Positions 16,047 to 26,412 of a stretch of DNA of 63,077 nt are shown piece after piece; within the stretch, counting starts at the first letter, position 1; every line of letters starts with the position of its first letter. Location: contig JAAYCM010000080.1 in assembly GCA_012729765.1 (NCBI GenBank), positions 1 to 63,077 on the forward strand. The letters run 5' to 3'. Below the pieces are notes generated by a model that did no database searches, had not been told where the DNA came from, and worked only from the letters and a program-made list of their open reading frames with translations. Both the position numbers and the translations under genes were made by a program. This stretch comes from Chloroflexota bacterium (lineage in GTDB: Bacteria; Chloroflexota; Anaerolineae; Aggregatilineales; Aggregatilineaceae).

Positions 16047-18710
16047 TTAAAGCAGCTTAAAGCGGGTGGCCTGCGCGATCGCCTGGGTGCGGCTGCTGAC
16101 ATTGAGCTTGCTGTAGATGTTGCGCGTGTGGACCTTCACCGTACCGACCGACAGATACAGCCGCTCGGCGATTTCGCGGTTGGAGAGTCCCTCGGCGATC
16201 AGCGCCAGCACTTCCAGCTCGCGGCTGCTGAGCGGCTCCGGTAGTGATTGGCCACCAGCCGCCGCCGGACGATCCGTTGCGCCGTCCCGCTCGCCCAGGA
16301 TCGCCTTGATCGTCGTTTCCAGATCAAGCTGGCTGCCGCGCTCCCAGGCGGCCAGATACGCCGCCGTGCCCAACTGACTTTCCAGCCCGGCACACAGGCG
16401 GTTCAGCAGCGGCCAGCGATGCAGCCACCCGCTGACCCATTCCGGCTGATGAAACGCCAGCCCCAACAGCTCGGCGGCGGCATCGGGTGTGCCCTCGTGG
16501 GAGAGCGCGGCGGCTTCGAGCGCAAGACAGATTGTCGCCGGGATGGGTTCATCGCGGCGCTGCCAGAACAGCGTGGCGTAGCGCTTCCGGGCCTCGTCGT
16601 ACTGCCCCAGCCCGCATGCCGCGACGACTTTACCCAGGCGCGCCCCCAGATCGTTATGACCGAAGAACGGCTCCTGCGAGATCGCGTAATTCTTGGCTGC
16701 CAACTCCATGCCGGTGATGTAATCTTCGTTCATCACGCAGGCCAGGAAGGAGCGCAGCCCCACCACCAGCATCTTACCCTCGCGGCTGTGAGTTTCTTCC
16801 GCCAGAGCGCCCATTTCGTCGGCCAGAGTCCGCGCACTTTCCAGATCGCCCCTGAGCATGGTGGTTCGGGCCAGCTCAGACATGGCATTCAGGATGCCCT
16901 TCAGGCTGCCGATCTCGCGCATCAGGGTCAGCGCTTCGCGTGCGTAGTGCTCGCTGTCCCGATATTCCAGTTCCAGGCCAGTCATCCAACCGAGATTGAG
17001 TGTGATCCAGGCGATGCCGTTGCGATCGTTGATCGCGCGCCGTATGGCCAGGCTCTCGTTGAGCAGCTCGATACTCTTACGCGGTTCTGCTGTCTCCAGT
17101 ACGGATGCCATCCAGACCAGCGCTTCCGCCTTGTAGAATGGATCGTCCAGGGCGGTATAGATGGCGTGGGCTTCCTCGAAGTCCGACGTAGCCCACTGAA
17201 TCTCGCACCAGGGATCCTGATACGACTCCCAGACGTCAATAATCCCGGATACCAGCAGGCAGAATCCGGCCTCAGCCTGATCCTGCACGCGGCGTGCCAG
17301 CGCCAGGCAGTCATCGACCAGCGGCGGCAGATCGGGATCGATCCGTATGCCGCCCAACAGAATCAGTCGGGCCAGCCGCGCCTGGATGCGGCACCGGATG
17401 CGCGTCTGCTCGGGGTCGGCGTCGGGCGGGAGATGCTCGATTGCCATGCGCAGCAGCGCCACCACGTCGTGATAGCGCCCGCGCATGTCGGCGAAAAAGT
17501 GCAGGCTTTCGACCGCGCGATTCAGGGCGGCATAATGATCCTGCTGGATGGCAAGCTGCCAGGCGTTGCGCACGTTCTCGAAGTCGGCAGCGATCAGGTC
17601 GAGCGCTTCAACCTGCCGGTACGCTTTGATGTCATGCTCAAGCTCGTGCAGCATGCCGAGATAGTAGTCGATGTAGCGGCGCTGGCTGGCTTCCATCTGG
17701 CCGGAAGCGCGCATCTGCTCCTCGCCAAACTGCCGCAGCAGCTCGTGGATGTCATAGCGCCCGGTGGTGCTCAGCCGCACCAGCGACTTATCGACCAGTG
17801 CCGCCAGTGTGTGCAGCGATGCCCCGGCCACGACTTCCGCTGCCTCGCGTGTGAATCCGCCGCGAAAGAACGACAGCCCGCGGAACAGATCGCGCTCAGC
17901 ATCCGAGAGTAGCTCCCACGAGTGCGTGAACACCGAGCGAATGCTGCGGTGCCGTTCGGGCAGGTTGCGCGCGCGGGTCGCCAGGATATCCATGTTGCGC
18001 TGGATCTCCTGGGCAATGTCAGCCGGGCGGAGAGTCGCCAGCCAGCCAACGGCCAGCTCAATTGCCAGCGGCATCCCTTCCACCAGCCGGCAGATTTCGA
18101 TCACGCTGCGGCTGTCCTCGGTCAGATCGAAGTCGCCGCGCACCCGGCGCGCCCGGTCTACGAACAACTGCACGGCGCTGTATTCTTCGAGCGGGTGGCC
18201 GTTGACGTGATCGGGATAGCTCATGCCGGTGAGCTGCCGCACCCATTCTTCCTGCAGGTTGAGCGCCTCGCGCGACGTGACCAGGATTTTCAGGCCGGTG
18301 GTTTCCGCCAGAATCTCCGAGACGATCTCCGAGCACTCCAGCAGGTGCTCGAAGTTGTCCAGCACCAGCAGCAGGCGCTTGGCATGTTTCTCGCGCAGGT
18401 AGTCGAAGAACTGCTCGCGGGGCCCCCGGTTTTCGTGATGGAAACGAAACGGCATGACGCCCGCGATCGTGGTCATAATATCATCAGGCTCGCACAGGCA
18501 CAGCGGCGCGAGCGGCACAAAGTAGATGCCATCGGGAAACTGATCGTGCAGGCGTGAGGCGACTTCCAGCGCCAGCCGCGTCTTGCCGATCCCGCCCGGC
18601 CCGACCAGTGTTAGCAGGCGGCAGGCTGGATCGCGCAGCAGATCGACGACTTCGTCGATTTCCTGTGCCCGACCAATGAACGGGGTGAGAGTCAGCGCTT
18701 TCTCTGGCAT
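16047..18710 (-). CDS. LuxR-family regulator with NB-ARC-type ATPase and TPR-like region (MalT/LAL-like)
   Basis: An 887-residue transcription regulator. It begins [18 protein letters not shown], with Walker A GPGGIGKT at 37-44 and Walker [11 protein letters not shown], then a winged-helix region and a long helical TPR-like sensor array (about 350-800). The C-terminal GerE/LuxR HTH covers about 825-885 ([22 protein letters not shown]). Such STAND regulators usually assemble on ligand binding to activate transcription; the ligand and targets are unknown. The ATG at 18710 follows AGGGAG. A strong promoter about 390 nt upstream gives a long leader. Confidence 0.9.
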   Translation of the reverse strand: MPEKALTLTPFIGRAQEIDEVVDLLRDPACRLLTLVGPGGIGKTRLALEVASRLHDQFPDGIYFVPLAPLCLCEPDDIMTTIAGVMPFRFHHENRGPREQFFDYLREKHAKRLLLVLDNFEHLLECSEIVSEILAETTGLKILVTSREALNLQEEWVRQLTGMSYPDHVNGHPLEEYSAVQLFVDRARRVRGDFDLTEDSRSVIEICRLVEGMPLAIELAVGWLATLRPADIAQEIQRNMDILATRARNLPERHRSIRSVFTHSWELLSDAERDLFRGLSFFRGGFTREAAEVVAGASLHTLAALVDKSLVRLSTTGRYDIHELLRQFGEEQMRASGQMEASQRRYIDYYLGMLHELEHDIKAYRQVEALDLIAADFENVRNAWQLAIQQDHYAALNRAVESLHFFADMRGRYHDVVALLRMAIEHLPPDADPEQTRIRCRIQARLARLILLGGIRIDPDLPPLVDDCLALARRVQDQAEAGFCLLVSGIIDVWESYQDPWCEIQWATSDFEEAHAIYTALDDPFYKAEALVWMASVLETAEPRKSIELLNESLAIRRAINDRNGIAWITLNLGWMTGLELEYRDSEHYAREALTLMREIGSLKGILNAMSELARTTMLRGDLESARTLADEMGALAEETHSREGKMLVVGLRSFLACVMNEDYITGMELAAKNYAISQEPFFGHNDLGARLGKVVAACGLGQYDEARKRYATLFWQRRDEPIPATICLALEAAALSHEGTPDAAAELLGLAFHQPEWVSGWLHRWPLLNRLCAGLESQLGTAAYLAAWERGSQLDLETTIKAILGERDGATDRPAAAGGQSLPEPLSSRELEVLALIAEGLSNREIAERLYLSVGTVKVHTRNIYSKLNVSSRTQAIAQATRFKLL

Positions 18711-19097
18711 TCCGCGCTCCCTATTGTGCGGTATAGCTATTTCTGAACAGGTTGAAAACATCAAGCCTGGTGTGCACTGGCAGAGTGGGTTCCCATGCGA
18801 TTCGCACACAGTACTCTCGACAGCAGATGATCGTCAAGAAACTCGTCCGGTGACATGGTGTGTTTCCCTTACCGATCCTCAGCGGACATATGACCTGGAC
18901 TGCATCCGATCAAAACGCTATCGCTGCACGTTTTACAGAACAAGGTGCATATCGGGCAAAAAGCATTTTAAGCTGGTGCAATGGCCCAAACGGGGAATTG
19001 TAGTTGTGACGGATGATGCGAGATGGATCAGGCTGCCCGACAGGTTGGCGTACAGGCAAACCCCACGCCTGCCGGTTTGTCACTCAACGCACATATA

Positions 19098-19126
19098 ATT
19101 ATACCGCAAATTGCGCCTGTTGTCAG
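19098..19126 (-). promoter_or_regulatory. Strong sigma-70-type promoter for the LuxR-type regulator
   Basis: On the minus strand CTGACA (19121-19126) and a perfect TATAAT (19098-19103) are separated by exactly 17 nt. The predicted transcript begins near 19091 and runs about 380 nt before the LuxR-type start codon. Confidence 0.65.
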
Positions 19127-19251
19127 GGGGGACCAAACCTTTGTTCTATGTCTGCGCACAGGCGGCAGAGCATACTGGCTGCGTCACCGGGTCCGTCCAG
19201 CGCACAGGACACGGGTTCCCTCGCCCGGCGTGCGGGAGTGAATAGCAAAGT

Positions 19252-19276
19252 GGGGGATGGTGCTGGGCCATCCCCC
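19252..19276 (-). terminator. Terminator-like hairpin after the GH3 gene
   Basis: A 9-bp perfect stem (GGGGGATGG at 19252-19260, CCATCCCCC at 19268-19276) with a 7-nt loop lies 39 nt past the GH3 stop. The following minus-strand bases (ACTTTGC) give only a poor U-tract, so termination efficiency is uncertain. It marks the end of the lacI-to-GH3 operon. Confidence 0.6.
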
Positions 19277-19314
19277 GCCGGGATCGAACGATTTTCAGAG
19301 AACTGGCGGGCCGT

Positions 19315-21690
19315 CTATTCGACGCGGACCGTGCTGAAATAAACCTTGCTGTCGCTGACGTCGGTTTTCGGCCCGGTGATCTCGAACGAGCCATTCAGCC
19401 GGATGTCGTTGGACGAGCTGCCGATCATAACTTCGATCGTGCCCGGCTCGATCCCGAACTGCATGTTCTGATCCAGGAACGCAAGCTGGTTGACGGCCAG
19501 CGTGAAGACGACCGTCCTGGTTTCGCCCGGCTCCAGCGACACGCGTGTGAAGCCCTTCAGCTCCTTGACCGGGCGCGTGATCGAAGCATCGGGCGTGCGG
19601 CAGTAGAGCTGGACGATCTCGTCGCCTGCCCGCGCGCCGGTGTTCGTCACGTCCAGCCGGATCTCGACCTGATCACCGGCGGCGGCCTGCCCGGTCGAGA
19701 GGCTGAGATTCGCGTATTCGAAGCGGGTGTAGCTTAGCCCGAAGCCGAACTCATACAGCGGCTTGGTGCTCATCTCGACGTAATCGACCTTCCAGTGTGA
19801 GCGCCCGCCAGAGAGCTTGTGCCCATAGAAGACCGGCACCTGGCCCACACCAACCGGGACCGAGATCGGCAGCTTGCCACCGGGGTTGTAGTCGCCGAAC
19901 AGCACATCCGCGATGGCGTTCGCGCCTTCTTCGCCAGGAAGCCAGGCGTGCAGGATGGCCGGGATGTGCTCCGCGATCCAGGGGACGGCCTGCGGGCGAC
20001 CGCTCACCAGCACGACCACAACCGGGGTGCCGGTCGCGTGGATTGCCTCGACAAGCTGCTGCTGTACGCCGGGCAGTCCCAACTCGGCCCGGTCACGCGC
20101 TTCGCCGCAGGTGCAGCTCGCGGTCAGGCCCGATTTCTCGCCGACCACCACAATCGCCACATCCGACTGGCGCGCGATCTCGACCGCCTCGGCAAACCCC
20201 TCGGTCGACTTGTCGAGCACGGTCTGTACGCCGGGCGCGTAGCGGATCTCGGTGTCCGGCCCCAGTTTGGCGCGGATGCCATCCAGCACGCTGATGATCT
20301 CGACGAAGTCTTCCACCATTATGATCGTATCGGGCCGCGTTTGCTGCCCGCCCAGCAGGTTTTCGTCCTGCGTTTCCAGCAGTGTTTCGATGTGCGCCGG
20401 GTAAGCATAGTCGCCAACCAGGTTGCGTGTGCTGTCGGCGTTGGGACCGATCACGGCGATCGAGCGGGTGGCCTTGTCGAGCGGCAGCAGGTCGCCCTCG
20501 TTCTTGAGCAGGACAATCGACTCGCGGGCGATCTGGCGGGCCAGCGCGCGCTGCTCCGGCGTATCGAACACCGACGGCGCGGAGTCGGGCACGACATGCG
20601 GATTCTCGAACAGCCCCAATTCGAACTTGGTGCGCAGCATCAGCGCCACCGCTTCGTTGAACCGCTCCATACTCAGCTCGTTGGATTCGAGCGCCTGGCG
20701 CAGCGGCTCGCTGTAGCAGTCGGTGCTCGGCAGCTCGATATCGATCCCGGACTCAAGCCCGATCTTGGCGGCTTCTTTTTTGTCGCGCGCGATATTGTGG
20801 TAGGTGGCAAGCTGATCCACTGCGAAGTAGTCCGAGACGATCAGACCCGCAAAGCCGAGCTTCTCGCGCAGGAAGCCGATCAGCAGCTCGCGGTTGGCCC
20901 CGCACGGCACGCCGTCCAGCTCGTGATAACCGTTCATGATCGACGCCATGTCAGCGGTTTTGATCGCGGCCTCGAACGGGAAGATGTAGACCTCGTACAG
21001 CTCGCGCGGCCCGATGTGGGCCGGCGCCCAGTTCATACCGCCTTCGCCCATCCCATAGCCGACGAAATGCTTGCCGGTGGCGAGAACCCCCTCGCTCCAG
21101 TCTTTACCTTGCAGGCCGCGAACAAACGCCGATCCCATCTCGGCGATGAGGTAGGGATCCTCACCGAACGTTTCTTCCACGCGCCCCCAGCGCGGATCGC
21201 GCGTGACGTCGAGCACTGGGGCGAGCGCCTGGTGTGCCCCGACGCTGCGCATCTGGGTCTTGATGACCGCCGACATCTCCTCGACCAGGTCAGGATTCCA
21301 ACTGGCAGCCACGCCGATCGCCTGTGGAAAGCAGGTCGCGCTGAGCGCCATATAGCCGCTGCAGCACTCTTCGTGGATCATTGCCGGGATGCCGAGCCGC
21401 GTGTTGGCGATCAGCCAGTCCTGAATGGTGTTGGCGAGCCGCGCGCTCTCCAGGGGGCGCAGGTTGCTGGCCCCGCCCATCCGGGTGATCTGGCCGATTC
21501 CGTGCGCCATCAGCTCGCGCGCCTTGGCCTCTGAGAAAGAATTTCGTTCGAGAATCTGGTAAACCCACGCGCTGCCTAATTGAGCAATCTTTTCTTCAAT
21601 CGTCATCCGTTCGAGCAGGTCTTGCACCCGCTCTTCTACCGGGCGCGACGGGTCTTGGTAAACCAATTGGCGATCTGCGGGCTGTGTCAT
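19315..21690 (-). CDS. Glycoside hydrolase family 3 (beta-glucosidase-like)
   Basis: A 791-residue GH3 enzyme. The TIM-barrel part carries DPRWGRVEETFGEDP, KHFVGYG and the predicted nucleophile D287 in GLIVSDYFAV; the alpha/beta sandwich follows, and a fibronectin-III-like domain (about 690-780, GFTRVSLEPGETRTVVF) ends it. No signal peptide, so it probably hydrolyses imported beta-glucosides or xylosides in the cytosol. The ATG at 21690 starts the conserved MTQPADRQLVYQDPSRPVEE; an 85-codon upstream extension is rejected. It is the last gene of the lacI, binding protein, permease, permease, GH3 operon. Confidence 0.93.
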   Translation of the reverse strand: MTQPADRQLVYQDPSRPVEERVQDLLERMTIEEKIAQLGSAWVYQILERNSFSEAKARELMAHGIGQITRMGGASNLRPLESARLANTIQDWLIANTRLGIPAMIHEECCSGYMALSATCFPQAIGVAASWNPDLVEEMSAVIKTQMRSVGAHQALAPVLDVTRDPRWGRVEETFGEDPYLIAEMGSAFVRGLQGKDWSEGVLATGKHFVGYGMGEGGMNWAPAHIGPRELYEVYIFPFEAAIKTADMASIMNGYHELDGVPCGANRELLIGFLREKLGFAGLIVSDYFAVDQLATYHNIARDKKEAAKIGLESGIDIELPSTDCYSEPLRQALESNELSMERFNEAVALMLRTKFELGLFENPHVVPDSAPSVFDTPEQRALARQIARESIVLLKNEGDLLPLDKATRSIAVIGPNADSTRNLVGDYAYPAHIETLLETQDENLLGGQQTRPDTIIMVEDFVEIISVLDGIRAKLGPDTEIRYAPGVQTVLDKSTEGFAEAVEIARQSDVAIVVVGEKSGLTASCTCGEARDRAELGLPGVQQQLVEAIHATGTPVVVVLVSGRPQAVPWIAEHIPAILHAWLPGEEGANAIADVLFGDYNPGGKLPISVPVGVGQVPVFYGHKLSGGRSHWKVDYVEMSTKPLYEFGFGLSYTRFEYANLSLSTGQAAAGDQVEIRLDVTNTGARAGDEIVQLYCRTPDASITRPVKELKGFTRVSLEPGETRTVVFTLAVNQLAFLDQNMQFGIEPGTIEVMIGSSSNDIRLNGSFEITGPKTDVSDSKVYFSTVRVE

Positions 21691-21734
21691 CAGGCTAACC
21701 TCTTTTGTGCGCAAAAGTACCGGGCAGGGACAGG

Positions 21735-22568
21735 CTACTTCAAGGCTCCCACCATCATCCCCTTGAGCACCCTTTCCTGACCAACAATGTAGACCAGAAT
21801 GAGGGGCAGAGCCGATAGTGTCAGGACAGACATAATCGCGGGAATGTTCATCGAATACTGCCCCTGATATTCCCAGATGGCGAGGGGCAGCGTTAGCTGA
21901 TCGGTTGAGGTGATCAGCACAAAGGCGAACACGAACTCGTTCCACAGCACGACGGCATTATAGATCGCCAGGGTGGCGACTCCCGGCGACGCAAGCGGCA
22001 GAATGATCCGCAAAAATGAGCGAATCGGGCCTGCCCCATCGATAAAAGCGGCCTCTTCCATCTCGCGCGGAATCGAGCGCATAAACTCGGTCAGGATAAA
22101 GATTGAGATCGGCAGGTTGAACGCGACATACGGGCCAAGCAGCGCCCACAGCGAGTCGTACAGCCCGATATTGCGCGTAAACAGGTACACCGGGATCAGG
22201 GTCACGTGCAGCGGGATTACCAGCCCGGCAATGATCAAGATGAACAGCGGACGATTGAGCCTGAACCGGATACGGGCGAAGACGTAGGACGCCATCAGGC
22301 TGATAATCAGAATCAGCGCGACCGACACTGCCACGATCAGCACGCTGTTCTTGAGATAGTTGAAGAACGAGCCGCCGGTCAGCACATCTTCGAAGTTGAG
22401 CCAGGTCGGGTTCTCAGGCATGGCAAAGACGCCTTTGCCCGAAAACAGCTCAAAGCGCTCTTTGAACCCGGTCAGGGCCATAAAATAGAACGGCGCTCCG
22501 GCGATGACCATCCACACAGTGCCCAGGGCGATCAGAGTCGCGTTCTTGATGAGTTTGTCGGTGCGCAT
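21735..22568 (-). CDS. MalG-type carbohydrate ABC transporter permease
   Basis: A 277-residue permease with about six helices and the EAA loop EEAAFIDGAGPIRSFLRIILPLASPG, the MalG-family signature for docking the ATPase. It partners the permease encoded just upstream (4-nt gap; GGAGGT lies over the junction). It should import the sugar whose cleavage is done by the GH3 enzyme encoded 44 nt downstream. A shared MsmK/UgpC-type ATPase encoded elsewhere is needed. Confidence 0.93.
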   Translation of the reverse strand: MRTDKLIKNATLIALGTVWMVIAGAPFYFMALTGFKERFELFSGKGVFAMPENPTWLNFEDVLTGGSFFNYLKNSVLIVAVSVALILIISLMASYVFARIRFRLNRPLFILIIAGLVIPLHVTLIPVYLFTRNIGLYDSLWALLGPYVAFNLPISIFILTEFMRSIPREMEEAAFIDGAGPIRSFLRIILPLASPGVATLAIYNAVVLWNEFVFAFVLITSTDQLTLPLAIWEYQGQYSMNIPAIMSVLTLSALPLILVYIVGQERVLKGMMVGALK

Positions 22569-22572
22569 GGGC

Positions 22573-23511
22573 TTATACCTCCGTTTCGAAGCGGCGGGTC
22601 AGGACCATCAACACCAGGGAGAGGAGCATCACGATGATGAACATCGCCGACGCGATGGTGCTGCCGTAGCCCATGTCGAACGAGGGGAAGGCCTTCTTGT
22701 ACATGTAAGTCGCCATCAACTCAGAGGCGTTGCTCGGCCCGCCCTCGGTCATCACCCAGATCAGGTCGAAGTATTTGAGCGAGCCGATCAGCGACAGCAC
22801 GATGGCGGTGCGGATGGTGCCCTGAATCTGCGGCAGGGCAATGCTCCAGTAGTAGCGGCTCTCGCCCGCCCCGTCGATAAACGCCGCATCCCGTAAATCC
22901 GTCGGAATCCCGCGCAGGGCCGCCAGGTACAGAATCATATAGAAAGGCGTATATTGCCAGCACACGACCGCGATCACTGAGAACAGGGCGACATCCGTGT
23001 CTCCCAGCCAGCTGCGCGTCCATGACGACAGCCCGGCTGCTTCCAGGGCCGGATTGATGATGCCAAAGACCGGATCATAAACGTACTTGAACAGGATACC
23101 GATCGCTACCGACGACATCAGCATCGGGAAAAAATAGACCGTTTTGAAGATTTTGAAAATGAAGAGTTTTTCACCCTGTTCCAACAGCACGGCCAACCCC
23201 ACGCCCAGCGGCATCTGGATTGCCAGCGACAGGGTCACCAGGGTGAAGTTGTTGCGGAACGCTTTCCAGAAGATGTTGTCGCTGCGCAGCCGCGTCCAGT
23301 TTTCTAGCCCGATGAATTCGCGGGTCGGGCTAAGGCCGTCCCAATCGTAGAGGCTGAGCTGGAATGAGGAGACGATCGGCCAGATGACGAACACGCCCAG
23401 AAGCACCAGCGTCGGCAGCAGGAAAAGGATGATAGTCCAGGTTGTTTCGGTTGGGCGGAGCCGTCGGTTGGGCGTGGAACGTGCGAAGTCTTGCCGGGCA
23501 ACGGTAGCCAT
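22573..23511 (-). CDS. MalF-type carbohydrate ABC transporter permease
   Basis: A 312-residue permease with six predicted helices, the family start ETTWTIILFLLPTLVLLGVF and the EAA loop RDAAFIDGAGESRYYWSIALPQIQG. The ATG at 23511 has AAGGAG 8 nt upstream; a GTG two codons earlier is too close to that site. A perfect 11-bp stem-loop separates it from the binding-protein gene. Confidence 0.93.
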   Translation of the reverse strand: MATVARQDFARSTPNRRLRPTETTWTIILFLLPTLVLLGVFVIWPIVSSFQLSLYDWDGLSPTREFIGLENWTRLRSDNIFWKAFRNNFTLVTLSLAIQMPLGVGLAVLLEQGEKLFIFKIFKTVYFFPMLMSSVAIGILFKYVYDPVFGIINPALEAAGLSSWTRSWLGDTDVALFSVIAVVCWQYTPFYMILYLAALRGIPTDLRDAAFIDGAGESRYYWSIALPQIQGTIRTAIVLSLIGSLKYFDLIWVMTEGGPSNASELMATYMYKKAFPSFDMGYGSTIASAMFIIVMLLSLVLMVLTRRFETEV

Positions 23512-23528
23512 GAACACTGCTCCTTGCG

Positions 23529-23555
23529 GGGCGAGCCTCGATAAGAGGCTCGCCC
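23529..23555 (-). promoter_or_regulatory. Intercistronic stem-loop between binding protein and permease
   Basis: A perfect 11-bp stem (GGGCGAGCCTC at 23529-23539, GAGGCTCGCCC at 23545-23555) with a 5-nt loop lies between the binding-protein stop and the permease ribosome site. No U-tract. It probably protects the upstream mRNA or partly terminates transcription. Confidence 0.75.
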
Positions 23556-23591
23556 ATTTGCGATCAAAGATGAACGGGTAGGGGGTTAGCC

Positions 23592-24869
23592 CTACTCCCC
23601 GTAGTACTCAGCGATGGCGTCCTCATGCATCTGGGCCGCCTCTTCGGGGGTGATCTCCAGGCCGAACAGGGCTTGCATAATGTCCTTATGCGCCTCGCCC
23701 AGCTCCGGCGGCAGGTACTGGTCGTACCACAGCTGGACGCTCTCGGCGTTCTCAACCAGCTGGACAACCTGCTGCAGGATCGGCTCTTCGATCATTTCGG
23801 CTACGCCCGCAACCGGCGGAATACGACCGGACGTGATGCGCAGGGCCACCGACTCATCATCGATCAGGTATGTGAGCAGCTCGAAGGCTTCGTCGGGGTG
23901 CTCGCAGGTCGAGGAGATGTGGTAGTAGTTGTCGCCAACCGTGCCGACGACGTTGCTGGGATCGCCCTCACCGCCTTCAACCGCGGGGAAGGCCAGCACG
24001 CCGAGATTGTTCTCGTAGAAGTCGGGATTCTCGGAGATGAAGTTGCCGATTTCCCACGAGCCCATGATTTCCATGGCCGCTTCCTCGGCATAGATCAGCA
24101 TACGGCCCTGGCCCGTGTCGTAGTCCAGGCCATTGAAGCCCTCGTTGAACGCGCCCATCTCAACCAACTGCTGAATCATCTCGCCAGCCTGGACAAAGGC
24201 CGGGTCGGTGAAGCTGCCGCCGGTGCGGTTGGCTGCATTCATGAAGGCACCCGGGCCGGCGATCCGGTCAACCAGGTACATGTAGTACATCGAGCTGGTC
24301 CACTTGGTCTTGTTGGCCAGCGAGAAGGCGGTCACGCCGTTGTCGGTCAGGACCTGCGCCACTTCCAGCAGCTCTTCCCAGGTGGTGGGCGGCTCGAGGC
24401 CGTATTCTTCGAAGATCGCCTTGTTATAGAAGATCACGGCGATCGCAGTATTCTCGACCGGAACACCATAGATTTTCTCGTCGAACGTCACGTTGCTCAG
24501 CGACGCCGGCACGAAACGATCCTTGTAGTTGTCGGCTCCCATCTACGACGTCAGATCGATCACCTGATCGGCCTGCACGTAGGCATAAAGCGGGCCGCCG
24601 CCCCAGGAGATGAAGATGCACGGCGCGTCGCCGGCACCCAGCGCGGTGCGCAGACGGGTCTTATAGGGGTCATTCTGCATCGGAACGACCTCGACCTCGA
24701 CATCCGGGTTCGCTTCCATAAAGCGATCAGCCGCCTGCTGAAGCAGCATGGGGCCGTCGCCCGTGTTCTGAATGTGCCAGAGTTCAATGGACTTGGTCTG
24801 ACGGGCAAATGCGGCGGTCGCGCCGATCAGAATCGCCACAATCAAGACCAGAACGGTCAATTTACGCAT
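23592..24869 (-). pseudogene. Sugar ABC transporter substrate-binding protein (SBP family 1) interrupted by an amber codon
   Basis: The gene starts at an ATG at 24869 after TAGGAGAATTCAC, with signal peptide KLTVLVLIVAILIGATAAFA. The reading frame is open to 23592 except for one in-frame TAG at 24543-24545, about residue 109, between VIDLTS and MGADNYKDRF. The protein matches family-1 binding proteins on both sides with no loss of residues, so a single base change (probably TAC Tyr to TAG) explains it. The remainder keeps family motifs such as VTFDEKIYGVPVE. It should deliver sugar to the adjacent MalF/MalG pair. A sequencing error, a real null allele or readthrough cannot be separated here. 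Confidence 0.88.
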
Positions 24870-25009
24870 GTGAATTCTCCTAAACACTCTAAATGCGCTA
24901 ATGCATCCACTAGCTTACGACTTTGGCCCGGAATGGCTCTCGTCCCATACAGTAATTCTTATCGCGCCTGTGCCGTTCGTCCTCCTTTCCGACCGTGAAG
25001 GCCAACTGC

Positions 25010-26047
25010 CTACGCTTTTCTTCGTGGCGCAGGCGGCGCACACGAATCACGAATGATCAATGGTGTATTCACCTCGATCCGTTCTCGAGGGTGCTGGGGA
25101 TTTTCGATGTAGCTCAGCAGCATGCGCACCGCAATCTGGCCCATCTCGGCCAGGGGCTGTCGTACCGTCGTCAGGCCGGGCCGCACGCTGGCCGATTGCG
25201 GGATATCGTCAAAGCCCAGAATCGAAATGTCGCCGGGGATGGTGAGGCCGCGCTCACGGACGGCATCCATCGCGCCAAACGCGCTCAGATCGTTCGACGC
25301 GAAGATCGCCGTCGGCGGGTCCGCCACCTCGAGAAGCTGCTTGGTCGCCAGGTAACCCGGCCATTGCAGGAAGTCGCCATCGACCACCAGCTCTGGCGCA
25401 AAGGGGATGTTGTATGCTTCCAGCGTCTGGCGATAGCCCCGAAAACGCTCGATCGCGCTGCCGAGGTGTCGCAGCCCGTGAATGAACCCGATTCGCCGAT
25501 GGCCCAGCTCGATCAGATAGCGTGTCGCATTGACCGCTGCCTCGTAATTCTTCCCGATGACGGTCGGGCTGTAATCGTCGAAACCCTGGTGGTCGATCAC
25601 GACGTAAGGGAATTCTTCCTGGCACAGCGACTCCGCATAAGCCTGAGGCTCGGTCGGAACCAGCAGCAGCAGGCCCTCGGCCATGCCATGCGTCAGCGCT
25701 TTAACGAAGGTCGATTCCCTGGTTTTCTGGCGGTGGGTGGTATACAGCAGCAGATCATACTGCGCCGAGGCGAGTGCTTCATCGACCCCACGAATCACTT
25801 CGCCGATATACGGATTGCCTAATTCGGGGACGAGCAGCCCGATAATGCGCGTATGCCCACCGGCCAGGCTGCGCGCCTGCTGATTCACGACATAGCCGAG
25901 CCGGGTGACGGCGCTCCAGACTCGCTGGCGCTTCACCGGGTTCACGTGCTCGTAGTGGTTGAGCACGCGCGACACGGTTGAATAGGAAACACCGGCCTCG
26001 TGGGCAATGTCTTTAATGGTGACGCGGGCTGGCCGTTTGCCATTCAT
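25010..26047 (-). CDS. LacI-family transcription regulator (first)
   Basis: A 345-residue repressor. The HTH ([23 protein letters not shown]) and hinge ([20 protein letters not shown]) are followed by a periplasmic-binding-protein-like sugar-sensing domain with SILGFDDIP and [11 protein letters not shown]. It likely senses the beta-glucoside or a derivative and controls its own operon (binding protein, two permeases, GH3 gene downstream on the same strand). Its promoter carries a CG-centred operator next to the -10 box. The ribosome site before the ATG at 26047 is weak. Confidence 0.92.
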   Translation of the reverse strand: MNGKRPARVTIKDIAHEAGVSYSTVSRVLNHYEHVNPVKRQRVWSAVTRLGYVVNQQARSLAGGHTRIIGLLVPELGNPYIGEVIRGVDEALASAQYDLLLYTTHRQKTRESTFVKALTHGMAEGLLLLVPTEPQAYAESLCQEEFPYVVIDHQGFDDYSPTVIGKNYEAAVNATRYLIELGHRRIGFIHGLRHLGSAIERFRGYRQTLEAYNIPFAPELVVDGDFLQWPGYLATKQLLEVADPPTAIFASNDLSAFGAMDAVRERGLTIPGDISILGFDDIPQSASVRPGLTTVRQPLAEMGQIAVRMLLSYIENPQHPRERIEVNTPLIIRDSCAPPAPRRKA

Positions 26048-26412
26048 ATCAGGCTGGAATCCTGAAATTCATGAAATCGATCTCAAAGCTGCGCCCAGGT
26101 GAAAGGCGGGAAAACGGCAGCCAGGATGGCCGCCACGCGAGGAAACAGGAGAGAAATAAGCTCTAAGTTCGCTCATTTTGTGCCTGATTCCTCGGCACAA
26201 CTTGAAAACGTTTGCAAAATAAATGTAACACGGAGGCTGAGGGGTGTCAAGCAGTTGCATGAAAATTTCGACCGTTGGGCGGTTGGGCGGAGGATTCAGG
26301 CTGACACACCGCCTGCGCACCGTGTCTTCAGGACAGCTCCAGTGCGCAGGTGGTAGAGACGAGTTGGACGCTTACCCCGCAAATTGGGCTGCGGGTTCAA
26401 AACCAGATAGTT
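26048..26412. other. 365-nt spacer between LacI regulator and SPW-like gene
   Basis: The part next to the regulator is its promoter-operator region (26202-26250) plus a roughly 150-nt leader. From 26251 to 26412 I see no gene or hairpin; a stretch near 26345-26405 superficially resembles tRNA boxes but does not fold as one. Confidence 0.5.
26202..26250 (-). promoter_or_regulatory. Promoter with LacI-type operator for the beta-glucoside operon
   Basis: On the minus strand TTGACA (26245-26250), 17 nt, TACATT (26222-26227), then after 4 nt the near-perfect palindrome TTGCAAACGTTTTCAA (26202-26217), one mismatched pair, CG centre. It fits the CcpA/LacI-family consensus WTGNAANCGNWNNCW. The operator overlaps the expected transcription start, so binding should repress. 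Most likely autoregulation by the LacI protein encoded 155 nt downstream. Confidence 0.7.

Larger units (their letters stand above)
18711..19314. other. 604-nt gene-free spacer between GH3 gene and LuxR-type regulator
   Basis: No convincing reading frame on either strand. The GH3-proximal side holds a hairpin terminator (19252-19276). The middle carries a consensus promoter (19098-19126) pointing at the LuxR-type gene. The remaining roughly 380 nt (18711-19090) would be its 5' leader, which is less GC-rich than the coding DNA around it. It might hold a regulatory RNA, but I recognise no riboswitch class. Confidence 0.6.

Noticed and set aside
24543..24545. Amber codon as a programmed pyrrolysine or recoding site
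   Set aside because: The position corresponds to an ordinary residue in family-1 binding proteins, no recoding hairpin is visible, and the organism type gives no reason to expect pyrrolysine.
26345..26412. A tRNA-like stretch (TGGTAGAGA and GGTTCAAAACC boxes)
   Set aside because: No acceptor or T-stem pairing can be drawn around the boxes and no anticodon arm fits; at most a chance resemblance.
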